DNA from: Bacillota bacterium
Lineage (GTDB): Bacteria > Bacillota_I > Bacilli_A > RFN20 > CAG-826
Length of the DNA: 64,000 bases
Assembly (NCBI GenBank): GCA_030834445.1
Contig: JAURFC010000003.1
Span: 1-64,000, forward strand
Direction of reading: 5' to 3'
The position numbers were made by a program, and so were the translations under genes. The notes under the pieces are model-generated. The model was not told where the DNA came from, did not search any database, and saw nothing but the letters and a program-made list of their open reading frames with translations. Of the stretch, positions 11,295 to 21,199 are shown one piece after another; the first letter of the stretch is position 1, and each line of letters opens with the position of its first letter.

Positions 11295-12052
11295 TCATCG
11301 TCAAGTCTTCACGAGAGCTAGCAATCATGCGCGAAGCAGGTACGATTGCGGCTCACATTCTCCAAGAACTCGGACACCATGTCCGCATCGGGATCTCCAC
11401 CAAAGAACTCGATACCTTGGCAGAACGTCTCATTCTTGCTGCTTCAGCAACACCCTCCTTTAAAGGGTACGGCGGTTTCCCGGCCTCCATTTGTGCCTCG
11501 ATTAATCAAACGTTGATTCACGGAATTCCTTCCGCAACACGATTAAACGATGGCGACATTCTTAAAATTGACTTAGGAGTGTATTACAAAGGGTACCACA
11601 CCGATGCGGCACGCACGTTTCTTGTCGGAAATGTAGACGACAAGGTACGCCAGCTTGCCGAAGTCACGGAAGCCAGTTTCTTTAAAGCGATAGAGTTAAT
11701 CCGACCTGGCGTTCATTTAGGGGATATCTCTCATGCGATTCAAACGTATGTGGAAGCCCACGGGATGAGCTTACCCGAAGATTACTCAGGACATGGAGTT
11801 GGACAAAACCTCCATGAGGATCCCCAGATTCCGAACTGGGGTCAGCCCGGAACCGGGCCGCGCCTCAAAGCCGGAATGACGCTCGCGATTGAACCGATGG
11901 TTCATCTCGGGAGCAAAGAGACTCGCGTCCTCTCGGACGGTTGGACCGTAGTATCCGCGGATGGTAGTTGGACCGCGCACTATGAAAATACTGTCGAAGT
12001 GACCGAAACAGGGGTTCGCATTCTAACCCTGAACCCAGGAGGTACAAATTAA
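11291..12052 (+). CDS. map: Methionine aminopeptidase type I
   Basis: [48 protein letters not shown]. Confidence 0.96.
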   Translation: MIIVKSSRELAIMREAGTIAAHILQELGHHVRIGISTKELDTLAERLILAASATPSFKGYGGFPASICASINQTLIHGIPSATRLNDGDILKIDLGVYYKGYHTDAARTFLVGNVDDKVRQLAEVTEASFFKAIELIRPGVHLGDISHAIQTYVEAHGMSLPEDYSGHGVGQNLHEDPQIPNWGQPGTGPRLKAGMTLAIEPMVHLGSKETRVLSDGWTVVSADGSWTAHYENTVEVTETGVRILTLNPGGTN

Positions 12053-12270
12053 TGTCCAAAGAAGATGTCATCTCCCTCGAGGCAGTCGTCCTCGAAACCT
12101 TACCGAACACCACGTTCAAAGTAAAGTTAGAAAACGGCGCAGTGATTCTTGCCCACGTTTCTGGTAAAATCCGCATGCACTACATTCGCATTTTACCAGG
12201 GGATAAAGTTACGGTAGAAATGTCCCCGTATGACTTAACACGCGGAAGAATTACGTATCGTCACAAATAG
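12052..12270 (+). CDS. infA: Translation initiation factor IF-1
   Basis: [29 protein letters not shown]...[19 protein letters not shown]. Confidence 0.97.
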   Translation: MSKEDVISLEAVVLETLPNTTFKVKLENGAVILAHVSGKIRMHYIRILPGDKVTVEMSPYDLTRGRITYRHK

Positions 12271-12288
12271 TGACCAGGAGAAAAAACA

Positions 12289-12402
12289 ATGAAAGTTAGA
12301 CCATCAGTCAAACCGATGTGTGATAAGTGCAAGGTGATCAAACGCCATGGCCGTGTTATGGTGATTTGCGAAAACCCCAAACATAAGCAACGTCAAGGAT
12401 AA
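12289..12402 (+). CDS. rpmJ: 50S ribosomal protein L36 (37 aa, zinc-type; not in ORF track)
   Basis: [37 protein letters not shown] translated by eye; canonical position between infA and rpsM. Confidence 0.97.
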   Translation: MKVRPSVKPMCDKCKVIKRHGRVMVICENPKHKQRQG

Positions 12403-12417
12403 GGAGAAACAAACAGT

Positions 12418-12792
12418 ATGGCTCGTATTGTCGGGGTCGATATCCCCAATGAAAAACGCGTCGTGATTTCCCTCATGTATTTATACGGAGTCGGAAAGCC
12501 ACTCGCTAAACAAATCTTAAAAGATGCGAACGTGTCTGAAGACACGCGTGTCAAAGATCTCACCGAAGATCAACTCGTCGCGATTACCAATGAAGTGAAG
12601 AAGTACAAAGTCGAAGGGGATCTCCGTCGTGAAATCGCCTTAAACATTAAACGCCTTCAAGAAATTGGATCGTATCGTGGGTTACGCCATCGTCGTGGCA
12701 TGCCGGTTCGTGGTCAACGTACCCGTACCAATGCCCGTACGCGCAAAGGACCCCGTAAGACCATTGCTAATAAAAAGCAAGCGGTTCAATAA
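12418..12792 (+). CDS. rpsM: 30S ribosomal protein S13
   Basis: [48 protein letters not shown]. Confidence 0.97.
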   Translation: MARIVGVDIPNEKRVVISLMYLYGVGKPLAKQILKDANVSEDTRVKDLTEDQLVAITNEVKKYKVEGDLRREIALNIKRLQEIGSYRGLRHRRGMPVRGQRTRTNARTRKGPRKTIANKKQAVQ

Positions 12793-12804
12793 TAAGGAGG
12801 AAAT

Positions 12805-13206
12805 ATGGCTAGTACGAATCAAAGCGCGAAACCAACGCGCCGAAAAAAAATCAAACGTGCCTTTACCAAAGGGGTTGCCCACATTCATGCGACGTTTAAT
12901 AACACAATTATTACGATCACCGATGAACAAGGGAACGCCATTGCCTGGAGCTCTGCTGGGGCTTTAGGGTATAAAGGTGCACGTAAATCCACACCTTTCG
13001 CAGCCCAAGTCGCTGGGGAAGCATGTGCCAAAGCCGCACTTGATCAAGGCATTAAGTCCGTTGACGTCAACGTCAAGGGCCCTGGTCCGGGTCGTGAATC
13101 TGCCGTGCGTGCACTTGCCGCCGCGGGTTTACAAATTACGTTATTGACGGATACCACCCCCGTTCCCCATAACGGTTGCCGTCCGCCAAAACGCCCACGT
13201 GGTTAA
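12805..13206 (+). CDS. rpsK: 30S ribosomal protein S11
   Basis: [30 protein letters not shown]. Confidence 0.97.
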   Translation: MASTNQSAKPTRRKKIKRAFTKGVAHIHATFNNTIITITDEQGNAIAWSSAGALGYKGARKSTPFAAQVAGEACAKAALDQGIKSVDVNVKGPGPGRESAVRALAAAGLQITLLTDTTPVPHNGCRPPKRPRG

Positions 13207-13234
13207 GTAGAAAATTCTTGGAGGAATTACATAC

Positions 13235-14203
13235 ATGCCAAACATTGCACGTCCATTCGAAAAGCCACGCTTTTCTAAAAAACTCTTCGACTCAACGCAC
13301 AACTACGGTCGCTTCGTAATCGAACCCCTTGAACGTGGTTTCGGTTTAACGGTTGGAAACGCGTTACGTCGCGTTTTACTCTCCTCGTTACCTGGGGCTT
13401 CCGTCTATGCGATTGAAATCGAAGGCGCACGTCATGAATTCTCGGCCCTTGAAGGTGTCGTCGAAGATGTGACCCAAATCATTCTTAATTTAAAAAACCT
13501 TGTGCTCATCAATGATGCAGAAGGCACCGAATCCAAAACCTTAGAACTCGATGTCAAAGGTGAAAAAACCGTGACAGCTGGAGATCTTATTCTTCCTGGC
13601 GGTGTTAGTGTCGTCAATCCGGATTTAGTGATTGCTCATGTGACCGGTTCGGGTCATTTAAAGGGTCGTTTTTACATCCGTAATGGCCGAGGTTATGTGA
13701 CTTCGGAAGGCAACAAAGCCAACCGTTACACATCGCGTTTAGGTTTAATCGCCACCGATTCAAACTACTCCCCTGTCACCAAAGTGTCCTACAGCATTGA
13801 TCCTACCCGTGTAGGTAACGATGCTCGTTATGACAAGTTAACCTTGGAAGTTTGGACGAATGGATCGATGACGCCCCAAGCGGCGCTCAATCTTGCCAGC
13901 CAAATTCTCATGGCCCACTTTGAAGGATTCTTAGATTTAGAATCCACCACCACCGATGTCAACATCATGAAAGAACCAACCCTTGAAAGTGAAGATAAGT
14001 TCTCGAACATGACCATCGTGGATTTAGATTTATCCGTCCGTTCCTATAACTGCTTACGTCGCGCAGGTATTGAAACGGTGTATGAATTAACCCAAAAATC
14101 AGAAGAAGAAATGATGAAAGTACGCAATCTCGGAAAGAAATCATTAAAAGAAGTCAAAGAAAAACTTCTTGCCCATGGTCTTAAATTCCGTGATGCGGAA
14201 TAA
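13235..14203 (+). CDS. rpoA: RNA polymerase alpha subunit
   Basis: FVIEPLERGFGLTVGNALRRVLLSSLPG; C-terminal LSVRSYNCLRRAGIETVYEL. Confidence 0.98.
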   Translation: MPNIARPFEKPRFSKKLFDSTHNYGRFVIEPLERGFGLTVGNALRRVLLSSLPGASVYAIEIEGARHEFSALEGVVEDVTQIILNLKNLVLINDAEGTESKTLELDVKGEKTVTAGDLILPGGVSVVNPDLVIAHVTGSGHLKGRFYIRNGRGYVTSEGNKANRYTSRLGLIATDSNYSPVTKVSYSIDPTRVGNDARYDKLTLEVWTNGSMTPQAALNLASQILMAHFEGFLDLESTTTDVNIMKEPTLESEDKFSNMTIVDLDLSVRSYNCLRRAGIETVYELTQKSEEEMMKVRNLGKKSLKEVKEKLLAHGLKFRDAE

Positions 14204-14214
14204 GGAGTAATACC

Positions 14215-14619
14215 ATGCCAACCATCGGAAGAAAAAACGTTCACGGGAAAGGTGGGGTGCGCTTTAAAGCCCCTTTCACTGCCAGTAAACGTGATAGTCA
14301 ATTACGCAATCTTGTCTCCACGCTGATCGTCAATGAAAAAGTGGTCGTCACCCACAAAATGGCGCAACCACTTGTCAGTTTAGCGGATCGTTTGGTCACC
14401 TACGCGAAAGCCGGAGATCAACACCACCGTCGCCTTGCGGCTGCGGTCGTTCGTCAGTACGTGGCGGATGAAAAAAACCAAGTGCTTGCCTTAGACAAAC
14501 TCTTTGATACACTCGGTCCCCGCTTTGCCTCACGCAATGGCGGATATACACGCAAACTTAAAATGACCCCGCGCCTTGGGGATAACGCACCACGCTTCCT
14601 CATCGCCTTCGTCGAATAG
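14215..14619 (+). CDS. rplQ: 50S ribosomal protein L17
   Basis: RDSQLRNLVSTLIVNEKVVVTHKMA; GGYTRKLKMTPRLGDNAP. Confidence 0.95.
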   Translation: MPTIGRKNVHGKGGVRFKAPFTASKRDSQLRNLVSTLIVNEKVVVTHKMAQPLVSLADRLVTYAKAGDQHHRRLAAAVVRQYVADEKNQVLALDKLFDTLGPRFASRNGGYTRKLKMTPRLGDNAPRFLIAFVE

Positions 14620-14626
14620 GAGCGAT

Positions 14627-14653
14627 AAAAACCTTGGGCAACCAAGGTTTTTT
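14627..14653 (+). terminator. Rho-independent terminator after rplQ
   Basis: AACCTTGG-GCAA-CCAAGGTT followed by T-run. Confidence 0.88.
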
Positions 14654-14659
14654 CATCAT

Positions 14660-15325
14660 ATGAACCTTAAAAATATTATTTTTGATTTGGACGGAACCGT
14701 CATCGATACGTTAGTGGATTTAGCCCGGGCGCTTTCCGATACGTTGGTTGAATTTGGTTTACCCCCGGTGACCTTAGCACAAACCCGAAAACTCCTCGGG
14801 GGCGGTGCCCGTCAATTTGTCCACGGGGCATTGAAGGAAAAAGGGGATGACCCCGTTTTCTTTGAAACGTTTTTTACCGCCTACATGGCGCGTTATAAAA
14901 CGTATCAACTTGAACAATCCAATCCCTACCCTGGGATGGTGGAATTACTCCAATGGTTAAAGGATCACGGCATACGTAGTTTTATTTTTTCCAACAAACC
15001 CCATGATTTTTCCATTGATTTAATATCCCACCGATTACCCGGTTACTTTACGGGTGTTCATGGCCATAAACCGAACACCTTACCCAAACCCGACCGTACG
15101 ATGTATGACCTTTTTGCCAAAGAACATGGCATTGATCATACGGCTTCTGTGTTTGTGGGTGACTCAGAATTTGATATTGAAATGGGAAAACGCTTAGGTA
15201 TGCCTGCAATAGCGGTGAGTTATGGTTACGTCGACAAACCAATTTTAGAAACGTATCAACCCGATTATCTCGTGGATACGGTGGAAGAACTTAAAGCGCT
15301 GATTATTTCTCTAATGAATACCTAA
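14660..15325 (+). CDS. HAD-superfamily phosphatase (phosphoglycolate phosphatase-like)
   Basis: IIFDLDGTVIDTLVDLARAL; FIFSNKPHDF; FVGDSEFDIEMGKRLGM; start moved to 14660, downstream of the terminator. Confidence 0.88.
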   Translation: MNLKNIIFDLDGTVIDTLVDLARALSDTLVEFGLPPVTLAQTRKLLGGGARQFVHGALKEKGDDPVFFETFFTAYMARYKTYQLEQSNPYPGMVELLQWLKDHGIRSFIFSNKPHDFSIDLISHRLPGYFTGVHGHKPNTLPKPDRTMYDLFAKEHGIDHTASVFVGDSEFDIEMGKRLGMPAIAVSYGYVDKPILETYQPDYLVDTVEELKALIISLMNT

Positions 15326-15328
15326 ATT

Positions 15329-15355
15329 AAAACCTCCTTAACGGAGGTTTTTTTC
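15329..15355. terminator. Bidirectional terminator between the convergent HAD gene and crtB
   Basis: AAAACCTCC-TTAAC-GGAGGTTTTTTT; also encodes the last residues of the minus-strand crtB. Confidence 0.85.
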
Positions 15356-16201
15356 TTGAAGCAGCGAAGCGATCAGCGCTTTTTTTCGTTCCGAAGACAC
15401 GTAATGTTTTTTGTTAAAGACGTTATAATCGTGGGTTTCAATTTCTTCTAGAATCGCACGATAAAAGACAAGCGACGCTTGGAGCGGGAAGCGTACATCC
15501 GCGTCAAAATGCGAGAGACGATCTTCGGCTTGGATGTAATAATCTCTGGCCCGTTGGATAAGTTCTTTTATCACGTTTTTAAAAGCCTCATTATTCACAT
15601 CATTCCACAAGTCTTCCCGCGAATAACCATAATGATTCATGCGGTCTTTTGGTAGGTAAATGCGATCACGGCGACGGTCCTCGCCGACATCACGAACAAT
15701 ATTGGTGATTTGAAAGGCACGGCCTAAGGCGACGGCGAAGGCATCATGGTCTGCGTTGGGTTTAGGTTGAAGAATAGGTAAGAGTATTCGGCCCACACTC
15801 GTTGCCACTAAATCACAATAATGATAAAGTTGAACAAGCGTTTGGATACTGACAGGAGCGGCATCAAATTCTTGGCCCTCAATGAGTTCATAAAACGGTT
15901 TAAAATCGTTTTCTTCAAACTGAAAAAGGGTGGTTGTATCGCCAAGAACATTCCAAAGAAAGCCCCGTGGTTTTTCGCCCTTTACGAGACGATCTAAATT
16001 CGATTTATACGTGTGAAGTAAGGGAAGACTATGGTGTTCATCAATCGCATCGTCCACGAGTCGACAATACGCATAAACCGCGTAGATGCCACGTCGTTGA
16101 GATGGATTAGGAAGTTGGGAAAACGCTTTATAAAAAGTTTTTGAATGTTTTTGAATCATGCGTTCAGCGCGAAGATAGTCAAGGGCAAGCCATAAATTCA
16201 T
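15338..16201 (-). CDS. crtB: Squalene/phytoene synthase family protein (CrtB/CrtM-like)
   Basis: AVYAYCRLVDDAIDE; AFQITNIVRDVGEDRRRDRIYLP. Confidence 0.9.
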   Translation of the reverse strand: MNLWLALDYLRAERMIQKHSKTFYKAFSQLPNPSQRRGIYAVYAYCRLVDDAIDEHHSLPLLHTYKSNLDRLVKGEKPRGFLWNVLGDTTTLFQFEENDFKPFYELIEGQEFDAAPVSIQTLVQLYHYCDLVATSVGRILLPILQPKPNADHDAFAVALGRAFQITNIVRDVGEDRRRDRIYLPKDRMNHYGYSREDLWNDVNNEAFKNVIKELIQRARDYYIQAEDRLSHFDADVRFPLQASLVFYRAILEEIETHDYNVFNKKHYVSSERKKALIASLLQEKNLR

Positions 16202-17691
16202 GTGCGGGGGATCACTTTCAAAATTAAATCACTTACTATTTTAGCGGATTTGAGCACAATTGGAATCCCCGCCCCTGGATGCACACTCGTTCCGGCAAAA
16301 TAAAGGTTTTTGACAGGTAAGGCATTCGCTTGGGGACGGAAAAAGTTACTTTGGGTCAGTATCGGTTTTAAACCAAACGTCGCTCCATGCATGAGATGAA
16401 ATTGCTCTTCCCACGTTTTTGGGGTGTAAACATGGCGAACTTCGATATGGTTTTCAATATCTTCAAAACCAGGAATGGCTTTTAAGCGATCCATCATTTG
16501 GTTTAAAAAGGCGTTTGTCATCGTTTCGTCCCATGTCATCGCTTTATCCTCACGATTGGGGACGGGAACGAGCATGTATAAAATTTCTTTGCCTTCGGGT
16601 GCTAAGCTAGGATCAATTTGTGTGGGAGAGTATAAATAAAACGAAGGATCTTCGGGCATGCGTGGGGCGAACAAATCGTCAATATTCTTTTTGAAGTCTT
16701 TCGCATAACGAATTTGGTGAACGGTGGTTGGATATTTTTTATTTAACCCGAGATAAACAATGAATGCTGAGGAAGAATATTGCATCTTTTTGAATTTCTT
16801 GGGGGTGTATTTCCCGCGATAATGGGGTGGAATTAGTGAACTAACTGCACCGGGAAAATCCGCATTACAGACTACGGCATCCGCTTTGAACGTTTCCCCT
16901 TCAAGGCGAACACCTTGAGCGATGCCTTTTTCAATGAGAACTTCCTTGACGGGCGTGGCAAGGCGAAGCGTTCCACCGAGTTCAAGGAAGCGACGTTCCA
17001 TGGCTAGCGCCATCGCATACATGCCACCTTTTAAATACCAAATGCCATACAAGAGCTCAATCATGGAAATAATGGTGTAAATCGACGGTCCTTCAAAGGG
17101 AGAAACACCTATGTAAAGTGTTTGAAAAGCAAGCGCTTGACGGAGCTTTTCATTTTTAACAAATTTAGCAATGGAACGATAGGCAGAATTTAAGGTACGT
17201 AAGCGTAACGTATCCCGAATGATTTTGAAATTTAAAATGTCAGATGGTTTTAAAAATCCGTGATCAATAAAACCGGCATTGGCAATCCGATAACGGGAAT
17301 AAATATCCCCTAAGTATTTTAAATACCCTTCGGCATCTTCCGGGAAGGCGGTTTCTAGCGTCTTCATAAGCGTGGTTAAATTCGAAGAAAGCGTTAAGGT
17401 TGTCCCATCATGATAATGGAGTTGATAAAGGGGGTCGAGGAGTTGAAAGGATAAATAATCATCCGGATTCGCGCCTGAATACGAAAAGAGTTCTTTATAC
17501 ACCTCAGGCAACATGACAATAGTGGGTCCTACGTCAAAGTGAAATCCTTGATCCACGAGTTGATACATGCGTCCACCGACTTTCGGATTCTTTTCAAAGA
17601 CTGTGACATCATACCCTTGACTTTGTAAACGAATCGCCGTGGCTAAACCGGCTGTTCCTGCGCCTATAATCGCAATTTTTTTCGTGCTCAT
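16198..17691 (-). CDS. crtI: Phytoene desaturase family protein (CrtI/CrtN-like)
   Basis: KKIAIIGAGTAGLATAIRLQSQGYDVTVFEKNPKVGGRMYQL; YFAGTSVHPGAGIPIVLKSAKI; 4-nt overlap with crtB; start set at MSTKK. Confidence 0.92.
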   Translation of the reverse strand: MSTKKIAIIGAGTAGLATAIRLQSQGYDVTVFEKNPKVGGRMYQLVDQGFHFDVGPTIVMLPEVYKELFSYSGANPDDYLSFQLLDPLYQLHYHDGTTLTLSSNLTTLMKTLETAFPEDAEGYLKYLGDIYSRYRIANAGFIDHGFLKPSDILNFKIIRDTLRLRTLNSAYRSIAKFVKNEKLRQALAFQTLYIGVSPFEGPSIYTIISMIELLYGIWYLKGGMYAMALAMERRFLELGGTLRLATPVKEVLIEKGIAQGVRLEGETFKADAVVCNADFPGAVSSLIPPHYRGKYTPKKFKKMQYSSSAFIVYLGLNKKYPTTVHQIRYAKDFKKNIDDLFAPRMPEDPSFYLYSPTQIDPSLAPEGKEILYMLVPVPNREDKAMTWDETMTNAFLNQMMDRLKAIPGFEDIENHIEVRHVYTPKTWEEQFHLMHGATFGLKPILTQSNFFRPQANALPVKNLYFAGTSVHPGAGIPIVLKSAKIVSDLILKVIPRT

Positions 17692-17752
17692 ATGCTCAAT
17701 TATTTTACTATAAACCCTCGCGAATCGGTTGAAATGTGCTATGCTTGAAAGC

Positions 17753-19069
17753 ATGAAATACCCTGTTCGTTCCCGAGCTTTAAATGCCCATCCGTATGCC
17801 CATGGTCCGGTGATTTATTGGATGAACCGTGAGATGCGTGTTCATGATAATTGGGCACTTCTTGAAGCGTATCAATTTGCCCAAGAACATGCTGTACCTT
17901 TTGCAATCGTCTTTAACCTTATGCCTTCGTTTTTAACGGCCACCGATCATCCCCAAGACCGCATGTATGCGTGGATGAAAGAAGGACTCAAAATCGTTCA
18001 TGTGGAAGCCCATGCCCTTGGTATTCCCTTTTACATGCTTGAAGGCGATGCGGTGACAAATCTATCCCACTTCATCCGACACCACGGTGTGGGTGCGGTA
18101 TTTACAGACTTTAATCCTCTCCGGGCCATGCGTTCGATGAAACAAACAGTGGCCGATCAGGTGACCATTCCTGTGGTCGAAGTGGATGCCCATAATATTG
18201 TCCCTTGGTTTGTTGCCAGCGATAAACAAGAATGGGGAGCGTATACGTTACGGCCTAAAATTCATCGCTTACTTCCAAACTATTTAATTCCTTATCCCTC
18301 GTTAAAACCGAATGACATCACCCCTTTCGCCATACCTTACACGGCACCAACTTGGTTATTAAGTCCTTCTTCACTTGTGCCAGCAAATGACGCATTAAGC
18401 GCGTTTATTCAAACACGATTACCGCGCTATGAAGAACGTAATAATCCGAATGTCGAGACCACGAGCCGACTTTCTGCGTACTTTCATTTTGGCTTTTTAA
18501 GTACACAAACGGTAGCATTGGCCGTCAAAGCTAGTGGTATTCCTTCAGAAAGTTTTCTTGAGGAAATGATTGTACGCAAAGAACTCGCGGATAATTTCTG
18601 TGCCTATAATCCTCACTATGATTCGTATGAAGGGTTTCCGGATTGGGCGAAGAAAACGTTGAATCTCCATCGTAACGATCCGCGTGAGTATCTTTATGAT
18701 AAAACAACCCTTGCCCAAGGAAAAACGCATGATGACGCGTGGAATGCGGCCCAACTTCAAATGGTAAAAACCGGATACATGCATGGTTACATGCGCATGT
18801 ATTGGGCGAAGAAAATTTTAGAATGGACGCCTACACCTGAAGAAGCGCTCGCGATTGCCAATGAACTTAATGATACTTACGAACTCGATGGCCGTGATCC
18901 TAACGGTTATACCGGCACCGCATGGGCCATTGGTGGCGTTCATGATCGTCCGTGGCAAGAACGACCCATTTTTGGGATGATTCGCTTTATGAATTTCCAA
19001 GGTTTGAAACGAAAATTTGATCTTGGACACTATATTCGTACCTGGACTGGCGTGCAAATTGTAAAATAA
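17753..19069 (+). CDS. phrB: Class II CPD photolyase-like deoxyribodipyrimidine photolyase
   Basis: PVIYWMNREMRVHDNWALL; MHGYMRMYWAKKILEWTPTPEEAL; NDTYELDGRDPNGYTGTAWAIGGVHDRPWQERPIFGMIRFMN (class II signature). Confidence 0.92.
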   Translation: MKYPVRSRALNAHPYAHGPVIYWMNREMRVHDNWALLEAYQFAQEHAVPFAIVFNLMPSFLTATDHPQDRMYAWMKEGLKIVHVEAHALGIPFYMLEGDAVTNLSHFIRHHGVGAVFTDFNPLRAMRSMKQTVADQVTIPVVEVDAHNIVPWFVASDKQEWGAYTLRPKIHRLLPNYLIPYPSLKPNDITPFAIPYTAPTWLLSPSSLVPANDALSAFIQTRLPRYEERNNPNVETTSRLSAYFHFGFLSTQTVALAVKASGIPSESFLEEMIVRKELADNFCAYNPHYDSYEGFPDWAKKTLNLHRNDPREYLYDKTTLAQGKTHDDAWNAAQLQMVKTGYMHGYMRMYWAKKILEWTPTPEEALAIANELNDTYELDGRDPNGYTGTAWAIGGVHDRPWQERPIFGMIRFMNFQGLKRKFDLGHYIRTWTGVQIVK

Positions 19070-19073
19070 AGAT

Positions 19074-20411
19074 ATGCGTGAAGTATTTTTATATAATTCG
19101 TTATCTCAACAAAATGAAAAATTAACCCCGCTTCAACCGGGGAAGGTGAGTATGTATGTGTGTGGGCCAACCGTGTATGGCGATGTACACATCGGTAACA
19201 TGCGACCCGTGGTTGTTTTTGATGTGCTTCGCCGCTTTTTAATCCATCTTGGGTATGACGTTCATTATGTGTCCAATTACACCGACATTGATGACAAGAT
19301 CATCATGAAAGCAAAGGAACTCCAAACGACGGAACACGAACTTGCGGCCCGTTATATTGCGGCGTATGAAGTGAATGTCAACGCCGTGGGGTCACTCATT
19401 CCCCAACAAACTCCCAAAGTCACCGAGCACATGGATTCGATTGTAATCTTCATTCAATCCTTACTCGAAAAAGGCTTTGCGTATGAAGTCCAAGGTGATG
19501 TGTATTTCCGTGTTGGAAAAATTGAATCCTATGGTGAATTATCGCACATGGACCGTGAACAACTACTTGCAGGAGCACGGGTTGAAGGCAGTGAAGGGAA
19601 AGAATCTCCCTTTGATTTCGCTTTATGGAAAAAAACGACGATGGGGATTCGCTTCCCCTCAACCTTTGGTGAAGGCCGTCCGGGTTGGCATACGGAATGT
19701 GTCGTGATGATTCATGATACCTTTGCCCAGCACCGCGTGGATATTCATGGGGGTGGTTTTGATTTAAAATTCCCACATCATGAAAATGAATTAGCGCAGC
19801 ATCATGCTTTCCATCCGCATGGTCTTGCCTCGATTTGGATGCATAACGGATTTATCAATCTCAATGATGAAAAAATGTCAAAATCAACGGGAACCCTCGT
19901 TTTAGCCAAAGATTTTATTGCAAGTTATGGGGGTCCTTTATTACGCTACGTTTTATTGGCGACCCATTATCGTATTCCGGTGAATTTCAATTATGACGTG
20001 TTAGTTAATGCCAAAAATGATTTAGAAAAAATACGCCTCGCGTATGTCGCCTCAGCGATTCGTTTGCAACGTCTTGAATTTTCCCTTAAAGGTGAAGGCG
20101 AGGTGGAAGCATTCCTCCAAGCCTTAGCCGATGATCTAAATACCGCGAATGCGTTAACCGAAGTTCACGCTGTTGTCAAACAACTTAATAAACGCTTGCG
20201 GCAAAATCCCATCGATACGAATGCCCTTCTTAACGAATTCTTTACAATTCGAACGATGTTATCTATACTTGGATTAGATTTACACTACCCGACATTAACC
20301 CCCGACGACCGAGCCCTCTTTGCTGACTATGAAGCGGCGAAAGCCCGGCAAGATTACGCATCCTCGGATGCCCTTCGTCAACGCTTAATGGATCGTGGAC
20401 TCTTTGTCTAA
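19074..20411 (+). CDS. cysS: Cysteinyl-tRNA synthetase
   Basis: YVCGPTVYGDVHIGNMRP; GRPGWHTECV; DIHGGGFDLKFPHHENE; DEKMSKSTG. Confidence 0.98.
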   Translation: MREVFLYNSLSQQNEKLTPLQPGKVSMYVCGPTVYGDVHIGNMRPVVVFDVLRRFLIHLGYDVHYVSNYTDIDDKIIMKAKELQTTEHELAARYIAAYEVNVNAVGSLIPQQTPKVTEHMDSIVIFIQSLLEKGFAYEVQGDVYFRVGKIESYGELSHMDREQLLAGARVEGSEGKESPFDFALWKKTTMGIRFPSTFGEGRPGWHTECVVMIHDTFAQHRVDIHGGGFDLKFPHHENELAQHHAFHPHGLASIWMHNGFINLNDEKMSKSTGTLVLAKDFIASYGGPLLRYVLLATHYRIPVNFNYDVLVNAKNDLEKIRLAYVASAIRLQRLEFSLKGEGEVEAFLQALADDLNTANALTEVHAVVKQLNKRLRQNPIDTNALLNEFFTIRTMLSILGLDLHYPTLTPDDRALFADYEAAKARQDYASSDALRQRLMDRGLFV

Positions 20412-20426
20412 AAGGAGACAGTCCGT

Positions 20427-21164
20427 ATGATGACGACCATCGACCAACCGCTCATTGATTTCTTGCTCAACGATTTTATCTCTCCTGAAATTGGTAATTT
20501 TGTCCTGGCCTTTATTTCCTTAACCATGGCAACGGTCCTCTCCGGACTCATTGGTTATGAACGCGAATATCATGGTCACTCTGCTGGGTTAAGAACGCAT
20601 ATTCTTGTTGCATTAGGTTCCGCACTCATTATGTTTTTATCGATTTACGGATTTGGACCGGTATCAGAAACACGAGATCCTGCTCGTTTAGCCGCGCAAG
20701 TGATTACCGGGGTTGGTTTTATTGGGGCAGGGACGATTATTCAAAATGGGTTTGATATCAAAGGATTAACAACCGCCACCACCTTATGGCTTGTCATGGC
20801 GATTGGTTTAGCAGCCGGCTCTGGACAATTTGTTTTAGCGACTTTAGGAACGGCGGTGGCTTTATTTGCCTTGATTATGCTTCGCCGCTTTGAAGCGTAT
20901 GTAAACCGAAAAGCCCCGAAAATTTTTATTCTTGTTCGTGGCAATCAACCCGTCTTAAACACGGTGCATGAAACCGCACGACGCGTTCGGGTGACAATCA
21001 AACAAATCGAATCGCAAATGACCACGCATCAACAACAAAAAGTATTGCGTGTGACCCTCACCTTATCGAAAATTAATCAATCCACAGCCTTACTCTTTTT
21101 ACAGGAGTTAAGGCAAACCATTGATCCCATTGATATCACCACATCCTTTCACGTTTCGGAATAA
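20427..21164 (+). CDS. MgtC/SapB family membrane protein
   Basis: [46 protein letters not shown]. Confidence 0.92.
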   Translation: MMTTIDQPLIDFLLNDFISPEIGNFVLAFISLTMATVLSGLIGYEREYHGHSAGLRTHILVALGSALIMFLSIYGFGPVSETRDPARLAAQVITGVGFIGAGTIIQNGFDIKGLTTATTLWLVMAIGLAAGSGQFVLATLGTAVALFALIMLRRFEAYVNRKAPKIFILVRGNQPVLNTVHETARRVRVTIKQIESQMTTHQQQKVLRVTLTLSKINQSTALLFLQELRQTIDPIDITTSFHVSE

Positions 21165-21199
21165 TTTGAGACTACTTTTAGACGGAAGATCACGTTAAC

